Shown: positions 12,986-24,386 of the stretch, in pieces | Layout: each line of letters starts with the position of its first letter | Numbering within the stretch: position 1 is the stretch's first letter | Source: Sanguinoderma infundibulare | Lineage: Eukaryota; Basidiomycota; Agaricomycetes; Polyporales; Polyporaceae | DNA: 64,000 nucleotides | Direction: 5' to 3' | Assembly: GCA_032821775.1 (NCBI GenBank) | Contig: JAVLRN010000010.1 | Coordinates: forward strand, 248,001-312,000 | Program-made: the position numbers and the translations under genes | The notes under the pieces: generated by a model | Told to the model about the DNA's origin: nothing | What the model saw: only the letters and a program-made list of their open reading frames with translations | Databases searched by the model: none

Positions 12986-13780
12986 TCAATCCGTCCTGGT
13001 CGTGCGTTGTTGTCGAGTTTCGCCTGCTCTCCGATTGATGCACCGCGGGCAACTGGCCAAGAACAATTGTCGTGGCGTGGTTTGCGCAGGTCGCCCCCTC
13101 TGCTGTTCGGCTGACACTTGCAGATATGTCGACGATGTGAGTAAGGCACAAAAGGGTGCAAAGCATACAAGCTCGGGTCTCGAGGTGTAGACAGAGATGG
13201 AAGCGCGAGACAAGTGTATGCGGTCGCAAGCGCTCGATACTCAACTGCCCATCATCACCTTGAACTTCAAGAAGCGGTTGCAAGGTATACTCCGATGCCA
13301 TTAGCTACAGACCCCGTTTGAACGCAACACCACGTTTGTAAATAAGATAAGGACACTCTCAACGTCACGCATTTCCAAGAAGAGAAGATTGATTGGACTA
13401 ATCTACGATGCGAGTACACATCTGCTGTACCAAAACCAAACCGAATGAAACGGAAGATGTCTACGGGAGATGGAGAGCGCGCAGTAAGGGAGACAGTGTT
13501 CAACCCACCACCAAAGTGGACTGGGCCGGTGAGCGCAGAAGGTTCCGTGCGTTGTACACGAGATCCGAGGACGGAGGTGGGCGCGCGTTCTTGCAAACGA
13601 ATGAGACTGGTGAGAATGCCCGAGAAAAAGGAAGAGAACGAGGACCCGGAATGAGGACACGACTGTGGAATGGGGTAGTCGTCAGCGCACCGTCCGGAAG
13701 GTAGGGCTAGAATATTTGCGTATCTTGATCTTGCTCGCCCAGATAGAAAGAAGCTAACACTCAAACACCGACACAAAAAC

Positions 13781-15334
13781 CTAGGCGGCGGCCGTGCGCG
13801 GCATGCAGAAAGAACTCGGCTCGAACGCGAAAGGGTCGTCAATCAGCTCGTCAGCGAGGGGCGTGATGGAGAGTGCGGAGGGCGTCGTGGAGAACGTGGA
13901 GGAGCTTTTCGAGTACCGGAAGCCACGGAACTCGGGCGTGTGCGGGGTAGGGGTGCTCGGCGGCCATGCGGAGGTAGTGGAGAACGGGTATCCAGCGTCC
14001 GAGCGCGGAGTGCTCAGGGGCGACGAGCAGTCGGATGCGACCTCGTCTAGGCTGTAGCTAGAGCCGAAGCAGTCGAAGTCGAGCTCAAGGGCGTTGGCGA
14101 CGTTGCCATCGACGCTGTGGCTAGAGCCGGAACAGTCCAAGTCGAGCTCGAGCGCGTTGCCGTTCTCGTTCAGGCTGCTTGACGAGCGGACAGATTCGGG
14201 AGAAGCGTTGACCATGGAATCGTCGTCCCAGCGGTCACCATCGATGTCCTGGCACTGTCCGCCCAGCCCCTCCTGAGGTTGAAAGTCGTAACACGCCTCG
14301 CTCGCGTGCATGTATCCTCCAAGACGTTCCTGCCAGACCGCGCACAGTTCGTCGTGGGCCCACTTCTGATCCAGCATGTCGTGCCGCTTGAGGAACACCT
14401 CGGCCTCCTTCTCCCACCGCACGTTCTGGCCAAGGCGCTGGTAGTCGTCCGACAAGAAGCTGCCCAGAGGTGCGCATCCCGATTGCCAGTCCATGAGGAC
14501 AACATCGTCGACCGTCGCGAATACGCCGTGGAACTGGACGCCGATCCGTCTGACCTCGGACCCGGAATCGCCTCGTTCGACGATGGTGAAGACGGTCGGC
14601 GACTCGTGAGAGGGGACGATCTCGACGACGAGCACGACGTAGTGGACGCCAAGGTCGGTCGTCTCCGGCTGGACGAGGAGGTCGAGACGCATGAAGACCC
14701 TCTGGGCCTCTGTCGCGAACTGGTCGAAGGGATCCTCGCTGAAAGGCACGGGAGGGTACACGCGTCCGGCAAAGGCACCGCACTTGCGAGCGAGCCAAGC
14801 CCCGATGATGTCAACGTCGTGCTCCATGTCGAACGAGACCTGGGCGATGTGGTCGGCCGAGTTCAGGTCCGTGCAGTGCGTCTCCAGCGGAAGGATTGCT
14901 CGAGGGAGCGCAGATGACCGAGAAGGAGGGGACCTGGGCTTTCCATAGGAAACGCCGTAGAACGGGGCAGAGGGGGGCGCAGAGGCAGCGGCCGGAGAGA
15001 CGTCGACCGCGGGAGTACGCACATCCACAGAAACCTTGGCTGACTCGTCGACTTGAGCACCTTGAAGGGAGTGGTCGACGGAGATCAAGGAGTCAGCCGC
15101 ACTGCGTGTAGGGTTGACGACAGTGACCTTGACATGAACGGTCCAAGAGGCCTGGGCAGGAGGGACGCTGCTGATCGGAGTGGTCTTGTCCCCGCGTGCG
15201 TCGTTGGAGACTCTCGCCGGCGAATAGAAGACGATGGAGATGAGGCTGAGGAACCGATCATGCCAAGATGATGTGAAGAGAATGAAATGAAGCATGACCA
15301 AAAGCGAAGATAGAATGAAGAGTTCCTGATACAT
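13781..15334 (-). CDS. Hypothetical protein, 517 aa, copy A
   Basis: A single-exon gene with one strongly hydrophobic N-terminal stretch (residues about 6-36, LFILSSLLVMLHFILF onward), fitting a signal anchor. It is followed by a Ser/Pro/Ala-rich linker and then a folded-looking central region (LPLETHCTDLNSADHIAQVS, RVFMRLDLLVQPETTDLGVHYVVLVVEIVP). Near the C-terminus an acidic motif occurs twice in tandem: NALELDLDCSGSSHSVD and NALELDFDCFGSSYSLD. I recognise no family. The paralogue at 36,124-37,677 has the same length and about 23 substitutions (about 96% identity). A TATA box lies only about 25 bp upstream of the first ATG, so translation may begin at Met14 instead. Confidence 0.7.
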   Translation of the reverse strand: MYQELFILSSLLVMLHFILFTSSWHDRFLSLISIVFYSPARVSNDARGDKTTPISSVPPAQASWTVHVKVTVVNPTRSAADSLISVDHSLQGAQVDESAKVSVDVRTPAVDVSPAAASAPPSAPFYGVSYGKPRSPPSRSSALPRAILPLETHCTDLNSADHIAQVSFDMEHDVDIIGAWLARKCGAFAGRVYPPVPFSEDPFDQFATEAQRVFMRLDLLVQPETTDLGVHYVVLVVEIVPSHESPTVFTIVERGDSGSEVRRIGVQFHGVFATVDDVVLMDWQSGCAPLGSFLSDDYQRLGQNVRWEKEAEVFLKRHDMLDQKWAHDELCAVWQERLGGYMHASEACYDFQPQEGLGGQCQDIDGDRWDDDSMVNASPESVRSSSSLNENGNALELDLDCSGSSHSVDGNVANALELDFDCFGSSYSLDEVASDCSSPLSTPRSDAGYPFSTTSAWPPSTPTPHTPEFRGFRYSKSSSTFSTTPSALSITPLADELIDDPFAFEPSSFCMPRTAAA

Positions 15335-15358
15335 GTCGGGATATGGTGTAGTGTTGTG

Positions 15359-15367
15359 TTATATAAG
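15359..15367 (-). promoter_or_regulatory. TATA box of the 517-aa gene, copy A
   Basis: The minus strand reads CTTATATAA here. The motif is kept in copy B (TTTATATAA at 37,702-37,710). Both sit about 25 bp before the annotated ATG. Confidence 0.5.
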
Positions 15368-15574
15368 AGAGCGTAGCTTCAAGGCGGTGGAGGCAAGAGG
15401 GCAAGCGTGTCCTGAGGGGCCTCGGGCCTCGTACGGGTGCTATATACGCCCTTGGGGTGGCTGACAAGTGGCTGGGGCTGGGGTACCGAACCGAATTTGC
15501 TCCCTGTTCGCTTCCGTGCAAGCCGCGGAGGCCACCGAGGTTTTTGCAGGCCGCAGGACGTTGAGGTGAGTAAA

Positions 15575-16378
15575 ACTCTGGATCTGCTTTACAGTGAGCT
15601 CTTCTTGACAATTCATCTTGCCCGACTCTCAGACCGACTGGTGAAGTCGATGAACACCGGTCTGACTTCCGCATCGGCGGATTCGCCCGTAGTGTTCACA
15701 ACGACGTTTCTGAGAGACCATGAAGGAAGCCAGCTTCATGGATCGTCGAAAGCCCGGAGACAATCTTCTCCCTGAAGCGGGCCAGGCGATAGATACTAAG
15801 ATAGCTAAAGGTGAGCACAATATCATACCCGATACAGTGCATGATCCTCTCGTACCTGAGCCCAACGTCCAGTTCACTCAATGGACGGCCGCTCTCCGCA
15901 GTACTCCATCAGCAACACGCCAATGACCCCGTTGCCAGTCTCTCCGACAAACATGCCGTAGATTCTGGGGACGAACCCTACCCTGCAGACCCTTCAGTTC
16001 ATTCTCGTACACTTCTTCCTCTCGGTTGAGGTCAGGAATGTCGGCTAGCTTATATGCGACCTTACAGATCGTAAGCTCCTTTGATTCATCGTTCCCTGGC
16101 TCGCGGGTCAACTCTACTTTGAAGACTCACATTCCTAAGCCCTGGGCGTCATATCCAGCCAAGACCCGCACCGAGCCGGATCTCGAGCTGATGGAGCCTT
16201 TATCGCCTGTTCGCTCGAGCGGACACAGCTGGACGTCTTCATCCCGAAGCTCCATGGTGAGGCTCGTAGTGCCGATCCATTCGTCCAGAGTGTTCTCGTA
16301 CTGGTCCTCTGAGTCGAAAGGGAAATACAGGGTGCGCATGGTGTCGATGGACAGAGGTATCCGATAAGACACATTCAT
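15575..16378 (-). pseudogene. Decayed protein-kinase-like gene
   Basis: It begins MNVSYRIPLSIDTMRTLYFP at 16,378 and continues through GYDAQGLGM, then meets an in-frame TGA. The same frame resumes with VFKVELTREPGNDESKELTI, then CKVAYKLADIPDLNREEEVY and ELKGLQGRV. A one-base shift follows, after which IYGMFVGETGNGVIGVLLMEY is readable (hinge region), then another shift. After an intron near 15,830, REKIVSGLSTIHEAGFLHG gives the start of the catalytic loop, again interrupted by a base loss. NVVVNTTGE and VFIDFTSRSE (the DFG position) follow in a third frame. This matches the small kinase-like proteins common in Agaricomycetes. One nonsense and at least two frameshift changes make it a pseudogene. 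Confidence 0.75.
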
Positions 16379-16399
16379 TTTTAAACAAAAAGCTTCTTC

Positions 16400-19300
16400 G
16401 TGGGTATCCCGACGTGGCCGACGGGTTTTGCGATGAATGGGCGGGTGTCGATGATGACATACCGAAACGAACGGGTGCTGTTCTGCCAGAGCGCGCGCTT
16501 GCGGCGTCGTGCGGACAGTGGCTGTCCACTGTCAAATTTAAAAATTCAAAGTTGACCTGTTCGGACCTCTCACCTGCACTGATGATGATGCAGCCTGCTA
16601 TTTTTTGACGTTCGCGCGGTGCCCGTGAAAATGCTTTGCTGAACGCTCGAAGGCGTAGCGTCTCTGCACCCTACCGGTGTATGCTCAAACCGTTGCCGGG
16701 TGTGCACAGAATCCCATCGGTCGCCTCCTCTCGGAAACCCGGCCTAGCCGAGAGGTACGGGACCTGGCTTGGTTTTCTTGTCCATTCGTTCTGAATGACG
16801 GCTTCGTGATGATGCATCCTAGCAAATTGTTTTTGGGACCACCTCCTGGGACCTGCGTCCCACGTTTCAGGTACTTGCACTCGCGGCCAGTCCAAACGCG
16901 AACCTCAAGCGTTCACCAACCGAAAACTGCGACGAACAATGCCTGTATCACAAATTCTCACTAGCGATTCTCCCGAGTGGACGGTGATTGGTAAGCGCAA
17001 CGGTGACCGTAAGGCGGTTCGTCGCAATGATCACAAGGACGCTGAAGACGCCTTTCGAGTCTCGACCTTGTCCCTTTTGTTTTGAATGCACCCCCTGGCA
17101 CCCTTCAGCTCATGGTGCCTCAGCTATACCTGTCCGCTAAGTTTGCCGTAATGTCGTATCGATCAAGCCGCTGCGTTTCGCCCCCGTCACTCTCACGGTC
17201 AGACTCGGACGCGATGGCATACTCACTTGCTCGGACCACGGCGCATTGCCCATTCAATAACGTCACCGACACCACGCAACACCTCAGTGTCAGCTTCCTC
17301 GTCCAGTTCATGCCAGAACACGCCCTGCTCAGGAACGCCTGCACGGCTCTGTCGCGCTGTGAGTCCAGTAAGGAGGCGCAGTTACCCCTCGCGAGTAAAA
17401 CTGCCGATGGTGAACTCTTGCCCGTCATGTCCGTGCTGCTGGCGGCTGACAGGCCTTCTCCTTGGCCGCGCCTCGCGTATCCCCGCATGCCCAACGCATG
17501 GCTGCTCCGACAGCATTCTGTCATCCTCAACCTGCTCTCCGCCCCTGGATGGCGCCACGTATAAGTCCTGGCTCTCAATGATGACCTCCTTATGACCGCA
17601 CATCCACATTATACATTCCTAAATTTTTCCTACACTACAATCCCGTTTAGAAACGACGCGTTTACGAACCATCTTTCGCTCCGCGATGCCCGTCCTTCTC
17701 TTCATGGAGTCTCATGGTACTCACATGACTGAACAGCTTTTTCACCCACGGAATGTGCGTGTCCCCTTCCCGCCGGCTCCGCGCTTTCACACTGATTCAC
17801 CTCGACCTCGAGACCCTTGCGCCTCATGCCACATCCTACCTCATCCCACCCATCGTAAAAATAATTAGCATGAGGAGGCCGTGTAGTTTATAATGAACTC
17901 GCCTTTCTAATAATAATCACGTCAACCATTATATCACGTAGTACATATGGAGATCAGCTTCTGCATCACGCTCGACGCTGCCACTACTACCAACGCGGAT
18001 TCTTGATCGTTGGTAGTGCGCCGCTGGCATATCCTTGACTTATGCATCACCCTAAACCGTTTCCGATTTCCAATAATTTGGAAGTCCACGCCACTTTCTG
18101 AATGCACACCGTCCTGTTCTCCCCACTGTTCCAGAGTTACTTCTTTCGGCGGGATTAACCAATCCATACGGTGTTGCCTCGGGCACGCGGCCCGACGTCC
18201 CCATGGCGACTCGCTCGAGTCGCCCACCCCAACGCTTCTCGCCTCGCTTGGCTAGCATCGTGACCAGTCCAAACGCCTACTCCGCTCTCCTGCGACATTA
18301 CACCCCGTCGTCGGACCGTTTCAAGATCAATGCGACAATGCAGAGGCGGCGAGCACTCCCCGCCATCTGCGCATCCATATGTCCAAAAGCAGGATGGATT
18401 GGCGCTGACCCAGTTCGCTTTCGTTCTGGTGCAGGAACCGTTTAGTCGACTCTCGGCACAATCGTTCACCCAGGCCCTCGCCCGTCGTGGCGCGATCGAT
18501 GCTGTCTGAGGTAATCTTCTCGCTTGACCTCCTGTGGCGCCCAGAAGATGGACTACGATGGACGACAGTTTCGAATGGAAAGCCAGGGTCTGAAAGTGAC
18601 GGCGTCCTGACGGTGTCAACGCCAAGTCTATTCCCCTGCCTCGACCGGACCATTGCACGAGGCTTGCGGTCGTTCGACATCCCATCGAAACACTTGTACG
18701 ACTTCTGCTTCTGCTTTTCGGAACGGTCGTGCGGAGGCACCGGGCACTCTTCACCACAAGTTCGCTTCAGCTCGGGGCGCAGCACCGCGATTTTCAGGGC
18801 GCAGATATGCGAATAGCATGAAGTATCCGAAAGGCTGGCGGCCGCGCCGGTCATTGACAAAAGGTGAGCGTTGGCTCATCTTTTTACGCGATGTTGTGAT
18901 CAACCACTCAGACGCGTTCTCAGCGCTCATTTTCCGTTCTCAGTGCTTGCGCCAGCCTCCAGGATGTTCGGAGGGGGCACCTTCCACGCGAACAGACTGG
19001 AGCACATGCCGCCAGGGTCTACACTGGTTTCTGTTGGGCCCTGCTTTGGCCCTGCTTCTTCACGAGGCTCACCGTGTGCGCTGGTAACGGAGAACATCAA
19101 CATGTCAGCAGCCACGTACGTTACCTCGCAGCCCGTAGCCTCATGTATGCATGGCTGGGCCCGGCAGGAGCCCCTTAACGGTCCTTTACTTCCTAAACTC
19201 ACCACGACTTCCGCGTTCTGTTCGAGCAACACGTCGTCCGGTGTTCACGACGGCGTCTCTCGCCGGTCTCCTGGCCTGTCTGCTGCCCTTCCCTGCACAA

Positions 19301-22300
19301 CTCCGACCTTCTGGGCCAGCGTCAGCTCCCTGCCGGGACTTCCATCTGCACGTGCTTCGGGCTAACAGGGTTCGTCTCGACACCAAAACTGTCCCAACGA
19401 ACGACGAGCATCCGCGAGAAGCCTCCACCACACGCCCACCTGTCTACCATCCTGCTCGCGTTGACTGCCCGTCGTGTGCCCCCCGGCACACGACCCTGGC
19501 CAGCCGGCGTTTACGACAGCCCATAGCGACAAATGCCTTTACATAACCGATTTACCGCTGCAGGTGCGGAGAAGACGACAAGGGCGAACCGCTGAACGTC
19601 ATCCAAGCACCCCCCCCCGCGCATGGAGTGCGCAACGACCCTGTCTACGTCTCCATGCGGGCGCCGTCACGGAGGTTAGCGTGGTACGTCCTTCCGAGAG
19701 TTCAACGACCCCGATACAGCGCCGCCTTTGCACTTTCAAAACCAGAGGAAGACCGAAGCAAGGGTGGTGTGCTCGAGTGGCCCTCCGGAACTCCGTGGGT
19801 CCGAGGGTGGTATGGGCCCCCTCATTTCCGTGCGCAACACGCCCTGAAGTCTGCTCGAGAGGTGCGTCCAATGACCATGTATGTGCCCCCTCTCAAATTT
19901 CACCCCCTCAAACCGTCGATGGCCGTCCGTATGGTGCTGCGGGGCATTTTTCTCGAACTTTGAGTCTCCACCGTAAACCCCGAGCGACGCGCGCGCACCT
20001 TCCCCCCTCGCCGGCCACGTAGCCGTACCGGTAGCCGTACCAGCTGTGCGTCTCGCCGTCGTCTTTTTCGTCTCGTTCCATGCAGCCCGCCCTTCGCAGC
20101 AGCTCCGTCCGTCGAACGGATCCCAGCGCCCCGGCAACGGCAGTGCACGTCTTTCGAATCTTTTCCTCTCTTTCACTCAACTTTCACTTTGACCGTCGAG
20201 CAGTTTTCCGTGTCTTCGCTCCGGCCGGATCTCGAGCGTTTTTCTCTTGCTGGGTGACTCTCGTCGCCTCTCGAATACGCCAGACTGAGCTCATGACAGA
20301 GCGGCCCGGGGACCTCCGACTCAGAGCCCTAGACTCTCGTCCGTCGCTGCCCTGACCCCGGTCGGCGGCTCCACCCTCCGGACGGTGGAGGTTCGAGAGC
20401 GCAGCAGCCCCAGCACTTTTCAGTCGCAGCTGCGCCTCAGCCGACCCTCGAATGGCGGCCTCCAAGTCTCCGCTCTGGGTCCTGTATTGAACGCAGTTGC
20501 ACCGCATTACCCACATCGGGCGCCGAGGCCAGTCCATGTATACTTCCGGCTTGAACCGTACCTAACCCTTCCTTCCTTCTTCCCTTCCTTCCTTCGGGCG
20601 TCTTAAAGAGGCTTAGATCTCGCCGATGATCCCCAAAGACGCCCGCCGCCCGAACGAACGAACTCTGTCCGTTCTTCGTCTCGAAAATTCTGCGGAGAGC
20701 GCGCAAGGACAAATTGCCTGTCTGTCGCAGTATGAGGTCACAGCGCTATGCGCGACGTCAGACGATCACCTTCCCGAGCTAACGAGCATTCATGGCCCCA
20801 GAGCTTGGCGCCGCGCCCACCCACGCGTCGGGTGCCCGGAACGCGAGGAACCGGGACGCCATGTTCTGTACAGCAAGTCAAAGTACGTACCAAGTCACGA
20901 AGCAACGATGATCTGCCGTGAACGGTCATTGCGCGATCGGGGCGCGCCAGCTCATCGATCGTCCTCGCTCTCCCCGTTAATTTCCATGGAACTCTCTTTG
21001 CGAATGAATATTTGAATGTCTCTTTCGGTGCGATCATCCAGGGCCTGACAAGCAGGGACCGATATGGCAACCAATCGTTTTCGCATGCGCAGGCACGATT
21101 TCGATGGACCGCAGCGCGACGGTCGAGAAGGTGATGAGGTTCAGCACGTCTGCAATCTCGTGGACAAAATCGCTGCGGGCTCGGTGTTGCGGGTGGATCA
21201 TCAACGCACCGCCATTTAGGTGATTATGCAGGTGGCCGGGTAGGTTCATTATCGTAGCACTAACGGTGCGATCTACGTAATACCTACCCGTTTGCAGGTG
21301 AGGTTGTGCGCGCGATCACGCGGGCGACCAGCGCGAGACCGCGGGGCGCACATAACGATCTGTTCGCGTCGACGGGTGCCGCAGTTCGTGCACCATTCGG
21401 GACCATTTCGTTTGGGAGGTTATTAGAAGGCGTCCGCTGTCAAGGGGGGCATCACCAAGACGAATGCACTAGATTGAGAGGTGTGCTAACCCCCATCGCC
21501 AATTTGGAATTCGCGATTATGGCTTACGTTACCGTCCGCCATGCTCTGTGGAACTTGGAAGGCCTCGCTGCCGGCCTTCGAATTCGACGAACGCACGGAC
21601 GTCACGAGCAGGTCTGTTGCACGGATAGAGGTCCAAATGCACTGTGAGGTCGAGACGAATTCAGCCACGGCAGTTCGAATTGAACAGAGGACTTGCAAAA
21701 GTCATCGTCATGTCGATCACTATAGCGAACCATTCAATGCCGCACAAGCAAGCACTTTACTTGCATGGCACCACCTCGAGACTGTGGACGCACTAGCGCA
21801 GTCCGGCGAGTACGCGGGCTGACTTGGGCTTTGCAGCAATTTGAGGGGTGTTCTCGACGTCGGTGCTGTCGTCATCTTCACCGCCTGTCAAGACAACCGA
21901 GGACGCACTAGCCCGATCGAAACGATCCAAAATACCGGGCGCATTTAGGCTCCGAAGCTGCAGCCATGTGCGATGTGCAAGCTAGGTGTGAGCGTTGGGG
22001 AATGCTCACCTTGATGCGGTTTTCCAAGGGCGATGTGACGACGACAGTGAGGAACATTCAGCTTGTCGTGTGCAACATGGAAATATGGAAGAGAATGGAC
22101 CGCACACGACGAAACACTCGCATAGCGCAGTGTGCAACGGGGTATCTTCGGGCTTTGGCCAGATCAGATACAGCCCGCTTCGACGAGCCAAGCAGACGTG
22201 CTAGCCGACAGCTAGATTTGATCTGGTCGCGCCACGACAATGGACCGGAGGATATGCCGCCGGAACAGGGATTGCACCAGTCTCGAGGACTCTTTCAGTC

Positions 22301-24386
22301 AGAAGATCGAAATGAACCGAGCGTGCTGTCCGCAGCGGTGTGTGGGCCCTGGGCCAGATGCACACGTTGCTACCAACCGAGGGTGGCAAGGGTTACCAGG
22401 GATTGGGAGCAGCGCTCGCTCAGACAGGGGTCTCGACTGCTGCTGATTGTGTTGGGATTCTGCGGGTGGGAGTCCTGACCTGGTCCTGACTGCTTGGCGG
22501 TCAGGACTGGGGCGATCGGGTGGCGGAAAGTCGACCAGTGGCGCGGCTTGCGGACGAGCGCAAGAGGCGATAATAGCACGCGGCGTTTGGAGGCCAGGGA
22601 GGCCATTCGGGGGTAAAATGAGCGGGTCGGGCGACCGCACGGCCATCCCGATGCGAGCCACAGCCGGCGCGCAGGAGCGGAGGGGGGCGTGGATGGGGTT
22701 GGAGCGGGTTACGTATGCTTCGCGAAGATTTGCACAACAAATAGCTGACGATGCTAGGCCGGCGGCAGCACCCAAGGGATGGTTTTCCTGTTCTGGTGCA
22801 TAATGCGATGCAACAATCCAGGAACTGGGTGCGCATGGAGTCGCTTCTCGGCTAATGGCGTTACGGCGTGTTACGGCAGACGATTGGTTCGTGTTCCACG
22901 GTCTGTCGCCAAGTGTGCAAAGAACGAGGGTGGGACATGTCGATAGCCCTGCTTGGAGGCGGCCGTCTGGTGGCGCCTGTCGCTATGCATGTGTCCAACC
23001 GGACCGGCGGCCATGCGCGTCATGGCGGGGGGTAATTGAGGGCGCTGAAACAGCGGAAGGGGGTGAGCAAGACGCGCAACTGTCGGCGCGAAACGCAAGC
23101 GAAACGAGTGCAAGTGACGGTGGCCGAGGAGAGCAAGGAACGGCGAGGCGCGTGGGGCGGCGGGGTCCAAAACGGGGGGGCGCGCTCAAACGGGGGGCGC
23201 TGAGAGGACGCCGGGCGGTGTTTTGAGACCATGTGCTGTCATGCGCTGCGTGGTCTGTAAGCGGCGATTATCGCCATCTAGCCGAGAGGCGATCGGTGCT
23301 AGCGGGCTCCGGGACGTTCCGAGGGCTGGCGCCACACCCGAGTCGCGGGAGAAAGGGACGAGGTCGAGATCGGAAGAGGAAGAGGGAGATGAGAGCGGTG
23401 CAGGGGGGCTGCTGACAGAAGATGTGGCGAGCATGAGCAAAGCATGAGTGAGCCCGTTCGCGTTTGTGGACTGGGGATGAATTGAGCCGCGGGCGAGGAG
23501 GGAATCGCCCTGCGCAGACGGTGCGCTGCGGAGGCCCGGAGGAATGGAGTGCGAGAGAAGAGAAGAGGAGGTGGGAAACGGGTGAGAAGATTCGACTATA
23601 GGCAGGGCGAGCACGTGCAGACGGGCACCTTAAACTCAAAGGGGACGGGTTCTTTGCGTAAGTGATTACAGGAGCGGTCGCTCGCGGGCGGCAGGGGACG
23701 TTGCTGTTGCCCGTCGACGACTGCCTCTCTCTGCTCTCTGCTCTCTGTTCTCAGTCTGCGCGTTCTGACCGGGGCTGCGCGCGACGCCTCGGACTCCGGA
23801 AGTGGGGCAGCGGAGCATCGGCCAGTGGCCAATATCGGGTGCACTGCAGACCCGCGCTGCGTGGGAAGATCGGGATCGCGATTCGGGACCGACGTCGGCG
23901 CGCGAGGCCGCTTGGAGCGCAACAGCGACTGCGACTGCGACTGCCGAGGTGAGCGGCGGTGAGGAGTGTCGCAGCGCCGAGGCGTGACAGGCAGAGGCAA
24001 CGAGGGGTGGACCCTGGCTAACGCCTGCTGACGCGCTCCGGCTATTGGGTACCAGTGGCCCCAACACAGCTTGTCGTGCTGCCGCCCAGCCCCTCGCCTT
24101 GCTCGGACCAGACCCCGGAGTCCGCAAAATTTCCTGCTCGTCTGTCCAGCAGGCAGCACGAATTCGACCGGCCCACAAAGTCTATTTGGTCACTGGTATG
24201 TCTCGATCTCGCGCACATCTGACCAGCCCGTCGTTCTCTAACGCCCGCTCATACATATCCACCTCCACTCGCCCGGTGCCTGCTCTTTCGTCCCCTGCCT
24301 GCCCCGGCTCTACCCTAACCTCCGTCTAATCCTTCATCCTCTTCCCACTCTCCCCGCCCTCGACTTCGCCACATCCCACTCCCGTA
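16400..24386. other. 8-kb stretch without recognisable genes
   Basis: Many short open frames overlap on both strands, but none shows a domain, conserved motif or consistent intron pattern. The longest (about 160-200 codons, for example 17,082-17,564 and 18,155-18,757) overlap equally long frames on the other strand, as expected by chance in GC-rich DNA. A CCTT-rich microsatellite lies at about 20,560-20,600. The last 300 bp before 24,387 are strongly C/T-rich, like a fungal 5' leader. The region probably includes a long upstream control region of the transcription factor, and perhaps decayed sequence. Confidence 0.5.

Larger units (their letters stand above)
12988..15575. repeat. Direct duplication, copy A (2.6 kb)
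   Basis: This segment is repeated in the same orientation at 35,331-37,915. Both contain the 517-codon gene with its promoter and about 800 bp of 3' flank. Similarity begins abruptly at TCCTGGTCGTGC and ends just after GAGGCCACCGAG. Small indels occur in the flanks, none in the coding sequence. No terminal repeats or target duplication are visible at the edges, so this looks like segmental duplication, not transposition. Confidence 0.85.

Noticed and set aside
17082..18860. Several 150-200 codon open frames (17,082-17,564 and 18,155-18,860)
   Set aside because: Overlapping frames of similar length on both strands, some without ATG, and no introns or motifs.
20550..20605. CCTT-rich tract as a regulatory element
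   Set aside because: Simple-sequence repeat; nothing in the sequence ties it to a gene.
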